The notes below the pieces were generated by a model. The model saw only the letters and a program-made list of their open reading frames with translations, searched no databases and was not told the origin of the DNA. 64,000 nt of DNA from Cercophora sp. LCS_1 (Eukaryota > Ascomycota > Sordariomycetes > Sordariales > Lasiosphaeriaceae): positions 744,001-808,000 of the forward strand of contig JAPZLL010000002.1 of assembly GCA_036250225.1 (NCBI GenBank), read 5' to 3'. Below are positions 1 to 10,009 of this stretch, piece after piece. Every line of letters begins with the position of its first letter. Positions within the stretch are counted from its first letter, which is position 1. Position numbers and translations under genes: made by a program.

Positions 1-636
1 AGCAGGGACGGGAAAATGCATATTTTGTTTTTGCTCATGGCCTGGCACCATAGACTTGGGCTTACACAGTATCAATCATTAATGAGAAGGGAGGGAGGCC
101 TGGTACTGGTACAACTCATAACAACAAGATATTTCAAAGCATGTGTGCCTCCCGTTTGCGGTGCAAATGCAGCCCATCGAACAAGCACCACCATCCCGAA
201 TGCGGGGTGTTGCAATGCGTGGCGCTGATCCCTGCCCGCTCCGGGTCCGCGGCGCCCCTTACGGGCTCGGCAGGCCTCCCCCAGATTCCAGACTCTGTGG
301 TCCCCTCGTCACCAACTGCCAACCCTCAACCTTACTCATCCCCATTGCATCATCCACCGCAACCCATCGCTCTCGAGACTCATATCTCCTGAGCAGCTAC
401 CGAAGGGTCCGAAAGCGCGTTACTGAGACTGGACTTTACCACCAGCGCATCGTGAGTGACATCACCCGGATCTGCAACTTGGCGGGCTTGGTCACGCGGT
501 ACGCTGCGGGCCACCCGACCTCTCCCAGCCATGCTTCACCGACACCGACATCATACGATGCGGCCGCTCCACAAGACGTGAACGTTGTCGCCAACATTTT
601 CTCTACACTTTTCACAACCCATTGATCGCTTCCACA
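1..636. other. intergenic / lipase upstream region
   Basis: No convincing gene is visible. Open frames here are short and of unbiased composition. The right part must hold the promoter and 5' leader of the lipase gene that starts at 637. A neighbouring gene may end to the left of the window. Confidence 0.5.
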
Positions 637-1863
637 ATGCGTCTATTATCTACTGCCTCCTTCCTCCTCCCGCCAATAACCCTCGCCAACCCCCTCTTCT
701 CCTCCGCCGCCGCCGCCGCCGAACGAGAACAGCGTCCACTCCACGATGACGTCCCGCCGTCGCAAGGCGTCTCTGTCCCATTTTTCGCCTCCCTCGAGCG
801 CTTCGCCCGCCTGGTAGACATCACATACTGCGTGGGTACAACGGGGGTATCCCCGCCCTTCTCGTGCGCCTCTCGCTGCAAAGACTTCCCCACGCTCCAT
901 CTCGAGCGGACGTGGAATACGGGCGTCCTGCTCAGCGATAGCTGCGGGTATATTGCTGTTGATCATGGCGAGCCGAGGGCCAGCGGGAAGATGGGCCATG
1001 CGCCTGCGATTATCGTGGCGTTTAGAGGGACCTACAGCATCACCAACACGATTGTCGATTTGAGCACGATTCCGCAGGAGTATGTGCCGTATCCGGTGCC
1101 GGACGATGGGGATGGCGATGGAGATGGAGGACCCAAGTGTGAGAACTGCACGGTGCATATGGGTTTCATGTCATCGTGGCGGAGCGCGAGGGAGGTGGTG
1201 TTACCTGCCCTCAAGACTGCGAGGGAGAAGCATCCGGAGTATGCCGTGCATTTGATTGGGCATAGCCTTGGGGGAGCGGTTGCTGCTTTGGCGGCCTTGG
1301 AGTTGAGGTTGGGCTTGGGTTTGAGGGATTTGACGGTCACGACGTTTGGGGAGCCGAGGATTGGGAACAAGGCGTTGGTGAGGTACTTTGATGAGGCGTT
1401 TGGGCTCAAGAACGGGACTTTGGAGGACGCGGAGAAACGGCCGTACCGGCGGGTCACGCATGTCAATGACCCGGTGCCATTGTTGCCGTTGACCGAGTGG
1501 GGGTTTAGGTCGCATGCTGGGGAGGTGTATATCTCCAAGCCCGAGCTGCAGCCATCACCGGAAGATTTGAGGCTGTGTCGAGGGGATAATGATCCGGAGT
1601 GTATGGGTGGCGCCGAGACCGAGAGCTGGTTAGGGTCCTTGATGCGATGGGTCAGGGGGCAGGAGACGGAGGTGGAAGTTGAGAGATTGGCGAGGAGGTC
1701 CAACGGGTTTCCTACGAGGTACAAGTTGTGGCAGTTGTTGTTTGCGCATCGGGATTACTTTTGGCGGTTGGGATTGTGTGTTCCCGGCGGCGATCCCGCC
1801 GATTGGGGTCGCGGGCCGTATAATATTTCCTGGGGTGTTGTTGATGGGATTCATGATCTTTAA
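637..1863 (+). CDS. secreted class-3 (fungal) triacylglycerol lipase
   Basis: Single-exon gene of 408 aa for an alpha/beta-hydrolase of the fungal lipase class-3 family (Pfam Lipase_3), predicted to hydrolyse ester bonds of acylglycerols outside the cell or in the secretory pathway. The first ATG at 637 gives a typical signal peptide (MRLLSTASFLL, then Pro/Ala-rich); the frame is open a little further upstream but only with non-ATG codons. The nucleophile elbow GHSLGG places the catalytic Ser near residue 210. The Asp of HVNDPVP (about residue 278) and the His of FRSHAGEVY (about 293) complete the triad. VAFRGT upstream is the usual oxyanion-hole strand. Cysteines after the core (LCRG, ECMGG) fit a disulfide-stabilised secreted enzyme. 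The C-terminal 60 residues are less typical. Feruloyl esterase is an alternative substrate class, because the two share this fold. Confidence 0.88.
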   Translation: MRLLSTASFLLPPITLANPLFSSAAAAAEREQRPLHDDVPPSQGVSVPFFASLERFARLVDITYCVGTTGVSPPFSCASRCKDFPTLHLERTWNTGVLLSDSCGYIAVDHGEPRASGKMGHAPAIIVAFRGTYSITNTIVDLSTIPQEYVPYPVPDDGDGDGDGGPKCENCTVHMGFMSSWRSAREVVLPALKTAREKHPEYAVHLIGHSLGGAVAALAALELRLGLGLRDLTVTTFGEPRIGNKALVRYFDEAFGLKNGTLEDAEKRPYRRVTHVNDPVPLLPLTEWGFRSHAGEVYISKPELQPSPEDLRLCRGDNDPECMGGAETESWLGSLMRWVRGQETEVEVERLARRSNGFPTRYKLWQLLFAHRDYFWRLGLCVPGGDPADWGRGPYNISWGVVDGIHDL

Positions 1864-3826
1864 ACGGCATCATATTGGAGGTAACGGGTTGCTTGATATT
1901 GTTCCTTGGCTGGAAAAGCCCTGAGGGAGTGCAAAATGTTTGTGAATGGCTTCCAGCATGGCTTCCAGCATGGCGAGGCTTGGGGTTTGATGCATTTGTT
2001 CAAAAGGTTGGAGCTTTGACTTGGGACTCATACGTATCACATTAGTGTAATGTCATCATATCATCTCGAGGGCGTTGGGCCCTGAACCTCTCACGCTTCC
2101 TGGCGGTTGAATATTGTGGGCGGTTTGTTTAGACGTCCCGCCCCGTTCCCCTGGACACGAGCAAACAAGGCTTATCACGACAATATACACTTGCGAACTC
2201 GAGATTGTCCAATCTTCGTCATCTGTTACACCGCATCTCGACATCTGTTTTACTGGTTGGTAGTCCCTCCGTTTGTTGATCACGGCCCAGACGTTGACCG
2301 AATCGTGAGCCTGCAATTTCTCGCGCCTCGTCTGGTATCCAAGGCTAGCAGAAATTGCCCTATCTCAGTCGTCGGAGTGGAGACACGCGCGTGACGAGGC
2401 CTTTCTGGCCTTTGTGGTCGCCAGACCCATGTGTTTACAAGACGATTGGAAGATGGGATGTGGGAGCTGAAAGTGATGCGGACGGGTCAGCGTGACCACC
2501 ACTGCTTCGCGGAGGGGGCTGTGCTGTGATTGCCTTCCGGAACCAGGCTTGAGCCTGTAAAATGCGAATCTCTCAGCGGATCACGGTTCTGCAACTCTCA
2601 TCTGAGGAGAGGGGAACGGAACCAGCAGACTGCGATTTTTTTTTTTCGACCTTCTAGCCGGTTCCATGTCCTCCCCGCCAGTGATGAGTTGCACAAAATA
2701 AGAGCCCCACTGGCGCCTCGCCCCTTCTGTTGTTTTTTCACCCCTTGGTCGGGTCTTGGGCCCCTCTTTGATTGTGGCGAGGATACCGCTGCGGGCGCGT
2801 TCGGCTTGGGGGCCAGGAATGGGACGGCAGGCGCCCGTTGCCAATCGAATTGGAACCTGGGCGGCTTGCGCTTGCCTGCCACATGACTGGATGAGCCGCG
2901 GGTTTCTGCTGGGCACGAGAACGTTGTGGCCGATAAGGTATGGCCTTGTTGATGGTGGGCAGAAGAGGGGTTCCGCTCGAGGGGTTGAGGGGCTCTGAGT
3001 CAAAGCCTCAGACTCTGGGTTTATCCGCCGCACCTTGGGGAGATGCGATGGAAACTCGTCAAAGACAGGTGCGCCATCGCGGTCTGCCGCCCTCTCTCCT
3101 CTGCGGAAGCCCGCGTGCTTGTTGTTATCAGAGTTCCGAAGCAGGCACGGTGGGTCATACAGTCATGGACGCCAAATTCTCACGAAGCCGGGCACCGAAC
3201 AAGACTCAACATCTAGTGGGGCCTGCCCCCAGCAGTATGTAGTATCTTATGTAGTGTCTAGACATCATACCCTCGACGGCTACCGTCTTGCGGCCACAAA
3301 GATAGACAAACAAGCGGGATGACGATGCACTGCTTCTGCGAGTAAATGTGACAGTTTCGAAAGGCCATATGCCTTGGGGGCAGTGGAGATACAGGAATCT
3401 GTCGGGCGTTCAGGCTTCTGAGAGGAACGGAAGATGCAGCACGCAGGCAAATGGCTCTGCCGGCCTGTGTGATGTCTTAATGTTAAGGAGAAACCCAAAT
3501 CTCCGCTGCGGAAGGCGCGCTCTTGGGGGGTCACGCGCTATTGGCCCATTGGCCGTGCAATTCGAGCTGCCCCCGAAAAAAACAAGGGGCCCCAGCACGG
3601 ATGGTCCCACTAGGTGCCAGAGAGGGGGAAAGCGGCCCTCTCCTAGGTCCCTTCGCCTCAACACAACGAACTGAACCTGCTTGTCCACCAACATCACGTC
3701 ACAAGACACCAACACAACTCCTTTCGCACCGCATTCCCTCCAGACGAAGCCTTTCTCTGACATTTCTTTACGCCGCACCCAGAACCTCGTAATTTTTGCG
3801 CATTCCTAAACCCAGCAACAGGAAAG
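1864..3826. other. intergenic, lipase 3' region and 14-3-3 promoter
   Basis: About 2 kb without a supportable gene. It contains a short tandem of the 12-mer ATGGCTTCCAGC near 1946-1972 and a T10 run near 2637. AGGGG motifs (stress-response-element type) lie in the last 300 bases before the 14-3-3 start, for example in the stretches at about 3585 and 3622. Pyrimidine-rich leader sequence precedes 3827. Confidence 0.45.
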
Positions 3827-5019
3827 ATGGCGACTGAGGTAAGTCGATCCAAGACATTGCGGCGTCACGCCCGCGAGCAGCCGCCTTTTGCACCCCTCCG
3901 TCGCTCGTGCCCGACATGGCCTCACAGCGATCCCCGAGCACCCTTCTCTCCACATGCTGTCCTGCCTTCACTTTGAGATACAGTCTTGCTAACCATGGCG
4001 ACCTCACAGCGCGAAAGGTGTGTTTTGACCCTTTCCGGGCAACCGTGACCGGGACTTTCTGGAGTCCCGACCCCACTGTCGGCGGCCTACTGACGAGACA
4101 CTACATTTATTTTACAGCAAGACTTTCCTCGCCCGCCTCTGCGAGCAGGCCGAGCGCTACGATGAGATGGTTACGTACATGAAGGAGGTTGCCAAGCTTG
4201 GTGGTGAGCTCACCGTCGACGAGCGCAACCTTCTGTCCGTTGCCTACAAGAACGTGGTCGGCACTCGCCGTGCAAGCTGGCGCATCATCTCCTCTATTGA
4301 GCAAAAGGAGGAGAGCAAGGGTTCAGACAAGCATGTAGGCACTATCAAGGAGTATCGCAGCAAGATCGAGACCGAGCTCGAGAAGGTCTGCCAAGATGTC
4401 CTCGATGTCCTGGACGAGTCCCTCATTCCCAATGCTGCCTCTGGCGAGTCCAAGGTCTTTTACCACAAGATGTACGTTGCAGTCACCGCTGTACTCTGCC
4501 GAGGGCTTTGCTGATTCTTGGGCTGTAGGAAGGGCGACTACCACCGTTACCTGGCCGAGTTCGCCTCCGGAGAGAAGCGTAAGGTTGCGGCCACTGCCGC
4601 TCATGAGGCTTACAAGGTAAGGACTGCGCAAAGGCTATGCATCCGACTGCATGACTGACATGTTGGCTTCTGCACAGAGCGCTACCGATGTTGCCCAGAC
4701 CGAGCTGACCCCCACCCACCCCATCCGCCTTGGTCTGGCCCTCAACTTTTCCGTGTTCTACTACGAGATCCTCAACTCGCCCGACCGCGCTTGCCACCTT
4801 GCCAAGCAGGCGTTTGATGACGCGATTGCCGAGCTTGACTCTCTCTCTGAGGAGTCCTACCGCGATAGCACGCTTATCATGCAGCTTCTCCGGGATAACC
4901 TTACCCTCTGGACTTCGTCCGACAGCGGCGAGGTCGAGCCTGCCGCCCAGGCAGATGCCCCCAAGGACGAGGAGAAGAAGGAGCCAGAGGCCGAGGCCGA
5001 GAAGGCCCCCGAGTCCTAA
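3827..5019 (+). CDS. BMH1: 14-3-3 protein (phosphoserine-binding adaptor)
   Basis: Five-exon gene: 3827-3838, 4010-4017, 4118-4471, 4529-4616 and 4678-5019, giving 267 aa. 14-3-3 dimers bind phosphorylated Ser/Thr motifs in kinases, transcription factors and metabolic enzymes in cytosol and nucleus. The protein starts MATERESKTFLARLCEQ and carries the family signature RNLLSVAYKNVVGTRRASWR. The phosphate-binding Lys/Arg/Arg/Tyr set and the groove helices (ELTPTHPIRLGLALNFSVFYYEIL, then YRDSTLIMQLLRDNLTLW) are intact, followed by an acidic Lys/Glu/Ala tail. Exon 2 is only 8 nt (CGCGAAAG). Its acceptor is supported by a perfect GCTAAC branch site 17 nt upstream. A second ATG at 3995 would give the alternative start MATSQRESKTFL if transcription began inside intron 1. 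Family assignment is essentially certain; the 5' structure is inferred. Confidence 0.95.
4010..4017 (+). other. 8-nt micro-exon of the 14-3-3 gene
   Basis: CGCGAAAG lies between acceptor CTCACAG and donor GTGTGT. Joined to exon 1 (ATG GCG ACT GAG) and exon 3 (C AAG ACT TTC), it restores the conserved N-terminus M-A-T-E-R-E-S-K-T-F. Skipping it would shift the frame. Its acceptor has a strong branch consensus (GCTAAC at about 3988-3993). Confidence 0.7.
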
Positions 5020-7368
5020 ATGCCCCGGCGCATTTCTCCTTTTTTTTCACGATCGGGCTTCCAGAAGGGAGGGTTGTACCGTCCGCACCAGTCCGTCTCA
5101 ACCACGCGATGTACCGTTGCCTGCATTGGAGGACCAGGTCGTCGTAACTGAGCGGCTGGCGGACGTCAACATGCGGCATATTGGTCGGGCGAGGGCGGGA
5201 CTGCGCTAGGGAGTTGTTTGACGTTGGGGAACTGAAAATGCAGGGCATGGTGATTGATACTCTTTTCATTTTTGTTTTTGTTTTATGCTCTCACTCTTCC
5301 CTCGGACTCGTCCTCAGGTGGTAGTGGGGGGAAGACCCCTATGGAGAAGTCGATGGCTTTCAGCAAGGCAATACACAACAACCACAAGATTTACCCACAG
5401 CTGTGTCCCCTTTTTGTCATTGGCGTGGTCTTTCTCTCGGAACCTTGGGGAACGGGGCCTTGGCTGCGTGAGGATGATGTGTCTGTGCTGTCACGTTTCT
5501 GTTATGCGTGCTTGCTTGCTTGTTTAGCCCGGTGTGTCTTGTTTGTGTGTGCCTCATGTATGTGTGTGTGTGTGTGGGATTGTCTGTATGTCGGACTTTT
5601 TCGCTATTTCCGGTCATAGGAACAACAATTACAAGTTAAAGTCGGAGTCAGTGTAGGAACGGCGGAGGCAAATGGTCTTTTTCGGTTTACTCGGCCTGTT
5701 TTCTCTCTCATACCCCAGCACACACAAATCTCATTTTGGCTTGAGGCTTGGTTTTTCGTCAGGAGCCGAGTTGCTACTCTGTCTTGGGAGATACATTCCC
5801 TCGGCGGAAGTGCAACAACCCCCCATAAAGTCACAAGTAGAACAAACAATGTTTGATCTAATGCGGAGTTTGCCGAACTAGTTCGTGAAACTGTGTTCTG
5901 TTGCTACTCTGGGACTCGGCTCCGGCTGCCGGGTGGTGGATCGGATCGTAGATGATGCGTGGAGCCCCGTATTTCGTTTGTGTGGTTGTAGATCCACTGC
6001 CAATTGAGATGAAGATGATGGTGATCTCGGTGGTATTTTATTGGAAGATTCAGTCATGGGAAAGGTGAGATGTGCATTGGGAGGGACCTGCTGTGTTGGG
6101 TGATGTTTGAATAAAACTGTTGCGGTGAGAAGTGTTGGCCTGTGTTGAGAGAAGGCTTGGTATAATGCAACGTGAGTAGTTGAATTTGAGAAGTATTGTG
6201 GTGCTATTGGGGGCTGGTGGTAGATCTGGATGGTGTTGACAGGCGAAGGCGGGTGAATTTCCTGGATATATTGGGATTAGGGAGAAGCTTGAGAGTCCCG
6301 TATTGGATGGGCCGGTAAAGAGCAGTCTTGGGGAACACGAGCATGAAGATACGTACGTCGTCTTGCGGCTTGCATTGTTGATGGAGTTTCAAGAGACATT
6401 GTTTCTAGAGGTTGATGACAAACCCAAATCAGCACATCCCCTTCCACATCCCGGACTCTCGGGCAGTGGTCTATAAGGGATTGAGAGGTAACTACGAATA
6501 CGTGGCGTATTCGATGGTTATCGAAGAGACTGCGGTCTAGTCTGGTATGGGACCGGATTTTGTAGTTTCTTCAGGCTCAGTTGTCTTGGTGTATCTCTGT
6601 CTATAGAAGTTATTCTTTTGAAGCCCTTGCCATGTTTCTCCTCCAGCCGTTTTTTTTTTTTTATTTTTTTTTAGAGCAAGATCCGAAGGAAGCCGATGCA
6701 TCATATCCCAAGCATATCCCTCGAACGGCGAGACAAGCTATGCGGCCTCGTCCCAGCCAACGTCTAGTAGAGGTTTGCTAAATGCCGCTATGAATTCTAT
6801 CTAACGAGCACGAAGTCCTAGCCTCCTACACAGGCAAAGATAGCCATCCTGAACGACGACATGTAAGCCTCAGGAACCCAAAACAATCTCGGGTATGAAC
6901 GCGCGAGGAAAACAAACCTCGACCCAAACCAGCCATGTTCTCAAAACCTTCTCCCATCCCAATCCATGAATAAATTGCCGGCCTGCCGAAACTACTAAGG
7001 CCCCTATAAAATAAACAAGACTATCCGTCCTCAGAGGCAGCAATAGTCCGAGCCCACTGAAGCTTTTTGCACTTACACCATCCAGAAACAGCGCCAACCA
7101 TCTAACCCCAACAAACTCCCACCCACAATCAACTGATCCATCTCCACAACCGAATCAATATCCCATCCGCAACATTATCCAAAGGCTCCTCTTGTTCCAT
7201 CCGAAACTCATCCAAACCTCACCCCAGCTCACGAAACCAAAGAATCTCACATCCACCCCCTAACCCTGATCCCGTCAAAGCACCCCCACAGGCCCCCCTC
7301 CCCGTACCCCGCATTCAATCCACCCACACAAACTCAATTACCGAGGCCTTCTTCCAACAAATCAAAAA
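5020..7368. other. long intergenic region downstream of 14-3-3
   Basis: About 2.3 kb with no credible coding sequence. The left part is the 14-3-3 3' UTR. It includes a (TG)n run (see separate entry), a T-rich tract near 6650-6672 and an AC-rich, GC-poor stretch before the tRNA (about 7100-7360). Confidence 0.5.
5561..5577 (+). repeat. TG dinucleotide microsatellite
   Basis: An uninterrupted run of eight TG units in the 3' flank of the 14-3-3 gene. Low-complexity DNA with no other evident role. Confidence 0.8.
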
Positions 7369-7456
7369 CCCCTTGTGGTGTAGTTGGCTATCACGTTCGG
7401 CTGTAATTGCAAAATCATATACCGAAAGGTCACCGGCTCGATTCCGGTCGAGGGGA
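7369..7456 (+). tRNA. tRNA-Tyr(GUA) with a 14-nt intron
   Basis: A full cloverleaf can be drawn. Acceptor stem CCCCTTG (7369-7375) pairs with CGAGGGG (7449-7455), followed by discriminator A. The D arm is GTG/CAC around TAGTTGGCTAT. Anticodon stem TTCGG (7396-7400) pairs with CCGAA (7422-7426), and the T arm is ACCGG-CTCGATT-CCGGT. The loop reads C-T-G-T-A-A, giving anticodon GTA at 7403-7405. An intron of about 14 nt (7407-7420) sits one base 3' of the anticodon, the canonical place for eukaryotic nuclear tRNA-Tyr introns cut by the tRNA splicing endonuclease. The internal B box is in the T arm (GGCTCGATTCC). Total 88 nt before processing. Confidence 0.93.
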
Positions 7457-8053
7457 ATCATTTTTGCTATCATTTTTGCCCAAGACAGGCAGTGTCAGGA
7501 TCAACCGGTTCTGGCTCAAGGCAGTTCGCATGTTCTTTTTTCCCCCTGTTTTCTTTCTTTTAGCACATTATCGCGGCCAGGTCGCTGCATTCTTTTGGTC
7601 GCGGGTTTATGGGATGCGGGCAGGCGGCTCTGCCACGACCAGCACCGCTACACCAGTATTAGGGAGACTTGCAGCCGTTGAACCTTGGACATAGAGTCAA
7701 ACACGGAAACAATCGGTTGAGGCTGAACTTGTGATTATGTATTATGAAAAGCAAGATACCAAATGCATCGCTCCATCTCCGGTGCGTGTCCTCCATTCTT
7801 GTCTGGCACCGACGCTGTGCTCCATCACCTCCCTCTCACCGCTGGGTATATAACTACTATTCAATCAACGCTCTACCGCTCTTTGTTGCAATCGTTCTTA
7901 TATCGGCTCTTTTATAAGCTCCTATGCGAACCGCTTCTAGGTCCTACCGCGACCATATACCACGCTGGTCTCATCCGCTTTATTTCGCTCCAAAAGCGCT
8001 CGATGGTCGCGCTCATATCTTCAGCACGCATAGACGCTCGGTCTATAACTTAA
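7457..8053. other. tRNA 3' flank, possible degraded element
   Basis: No functional gene is evident. On the minus strand a short open frame (8031 down to 7912, 39 codons) begins MRAEDMSATIERFWSEIKR and is preceded by in-frame stops. Composition is more AT-rich than the neighbouring genes. It could be a transposon relic beside the tRNA, but nothing identifies a family. Confidence 0.25.
7461..7465 (+). terminator. RNA polymerase III terminator of tRNA-Tyr
   Basis: A run of five T residues begins five bases after the discriminator base, with a second T5 about 10 bp later as back-up. Confidence 0.75.
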
Positions 8054-8800
8054 TCACAACGCTTGTAAGGGCCACGTAGACACAGCGCCCCAATCAATCC
8101 AGTCGAATCCCGACATCATATCTACCAGCCCAAGGCCAAGAAGGCTTCGCTTGTGCGGAGGTCCGCGCATTATCAGATCCCAATCGAGAACTGGAGTGTT
8201 TGCCCATGAGCCCTTGCGGACTACGGAACCTTTGCGCGGGAGGTTTGAGGAGCTGTTCTTGCTTCCGCACGGGAGGAGCTCCGAGGCTTTGGGTCTCCTG
8301 AAGGGATTTATGGGGACGCCCGTTTGGGAGTCAACTTTCAACGGACTACCTGCGTAAACAGTGACAGGCTGTTCGGCGGGGTGTAACCATGGTACGGCGT
8401 TGTTGCTGAGCGACCGAGCGGTTCGAGGGATGCTGTATGCCGAGCCGGACGCGAAGCTGCCCTTAACAGCACGGGAAATATCCATCCCAGGTCGAGGACT
8501 CGCATAGCGCTGAGCCCATACATGCTCGGTTATCGGGCACTGTAAACCGCTTGCTGCCCCGTAAGATACCCCTGCGTACTATTCTGGGCCACCGGCAGAT
8601 CGAAGAGCCCGTCTGTCAACAGTCTGCTGGCTTCTCACCGGCGGGGAGACAGCCAACCATGGACTCTGGTGCCTCTTCGCAAGATGTAGGATAGGGTGAT
8701 CCGGACCACCAAAGCTGTGCAGCAACCTGTCTCCCTTCAGCCATTCCCATATGCGTCTGACTCGACCATGCGCTTTACCACTTGATCCAGACCTTGCTTT
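8054..8800 (-). other. open reading frame continuation past the upstream stop (probable missing C-terminus)
   Basis: Directly after the TAG at 8801-8803 the same frame stays open for 73 codons (8800 to 8582), and the residues look protein-like (for example RRIWEWLKGDRLLHSF). After a possible intron (donor GTGAGA at 8638, acceptor TTTACAG before 8539) a second open block of about 160 codons runs to 8054, containing GSVVRKGSWANTPVLDWD and ending STWPLQAL. Together these look like a C-terminal half of the gene at 8801-10009. The TAG could be a true nonsense mutation, a base error, or lie in an unrecognised intron (a GTATGT donor occurs at about 8876). No family recognised. Confidence 0.4.
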
Positions 8801-10009
8801 CTAATCATTGCGTTGCGGCTGATCGATGGTGGACTGCCTGTTGAGGAGAGCCGCCGCGCGTTCAAGGCGAGACATACTCGCCGATATGCCGTGATCGCCG
8901 CGAGGATTATCTGAATTACTTAAGCTCGCGGCTGGAGATGGCGAGAAGCCGCCAGCTTCCGGAGTTTGAGGCGCCCGCTGTGTGTCCGAGCTGATATTTC
9001 GTCGCTGATCAGGTGCTGACGTCCGCTCTGGACTCGCCTGCCCAGACTTTGGTCCCGATCCTCTACCATTTGGCAGATTTGGATCGTGTCCAGTGCCTAA
9101 CCTGTGTCCGTTTGGGCCTATCCGGTGCTTACCCGGGTTGGATATAGAGTCTCTGAAGCCGCGTGGGGTGTTCACCGTTTCGGATATGGCGCTGCGGGTA
9201 AGTTGTGGCACTCCCGAGCCTTCCACTTGGCCTTTTCCCTTTCTCTTGGCACGCTGGATCATGTCGTTGATCTTCCGAGCAAAGCTACTTCTCTGCGATA
9301 GCCCTTCGGAGTCGTCCTTGACACTCCCAGCGGCACTGGCGGGGGGCGAAGGCATCCTGCTGCAGTTGCGGCAGACGTCTGGTTCAGAAATGGTCGTAGT
9401 TGTAGTGACAGTGCTGCTTTGGGCGATACTGATAGATCGCTTTCCTCTCCACAGGGCCCGGACGCCGCTTTTGAGCTCGCCTCCTCGTGCCGTCCACGTC
9501 TGCTCTCCAACAAGGGATGACTCGGAGCACGCACAGTACGTTTCCAGGCCGTGCGCGCCCACGCCCTCGCTCCAGCCACGAATCCAGTCACCCTTACTGC
9601 CTTGGTTCCTGCTTGGCCGTAGCTGGTTTCGTTTGGCTTGCCAGTCAGCTGTCGAAGGAATCTGCGATGGCACCGGCGGGACGGTTTGCAGCTGGTCGGT
9701 CTTGAATGGCGACGGTAGTCGCTCCGGCTGCTCAGGGCTGGTAGGTGTATCGTTTGCGCTCACAACAACCTGTGCGATTGGCTCGTCGGCGTTCTCATAT
9801 GTGGCTTCTGGGCTCGTTGACGGCCTTTCATAGGCCGGTGTGTATGGAGGAAAGGGCCTCTGGGCTAGGAGATCAGACAGGGCTAACGGAGGCGTCGCGC
9901 TGTGCGGGACAGACCCGCCCAAAAGTGATGCGTCTCGAGGGCGATCCATACTGCCCTCGTCTGCTGGTAGCAAATGGGCGTGCCTGCGGGCGTAAAATAG
10001 AGATGCCAC
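8801..10009 (-). CDS. hypothetical disordered protein
   Basis: An open frame of 402 aa beginning MASLFYARRHAHLLPADEG. I do not recognise a family. It is rich in Ser, Pro, Gly, Arg and Thr and probably mostly disordered. Two short patches contain paired cysteines: YCACSES near residue 160 and CRNC near residue 215. A basic helix follows (FARKINDMIQRAKRKGKG, about residues 245-262), and the end is a small amphipathic segment (SRLERAAALLNRQ). The paired cysteines and basic segment could mark a metal-binding or nucleic-acid-binding site, but that is conjecture. The 3' end is doubtful because coding-like sequence continues in frame after the TAG (see the entry for 8054-8800). Start choice is the first ATG of the frame; the region upstream to about 10570 looks like a 5' leader. 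Confidence 0.6.
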   Translation of the reverse strand: MASLFYARRHAHLLPADEGSMDRPRDASLLGGSVPHSATPPLALSDLLAQRPFPPYTPAYERPSTSPEATYENADEPIAQVVVSANDTPTSPEQPERLPSPFKTDQLQTVPPVPSQIPSTADWQAKRNQLRPSRNQGSKGDWIRGWSEGVGAHGLETYCACSESSLVGEQTWTARGGELKSGVRALWRGKRSISIAQSSTVTTTTTISEPDVCRNCSRMPSPPASAAGSVKDDSEGLSQRSSFARKINDMIQRAKRKGKGQVEGSGVPQLTRSAISETVNTPRGFRDSISNPGKHRIGPNGHRLGTGHDPNLPNGRGSGPKSGQASPERTSAPDQRRNISSDTQRAPQTPEAGGFSPSPAASLSNSDNPRGDHGISASMSRLERAAALLNRQSTIDQPQRND

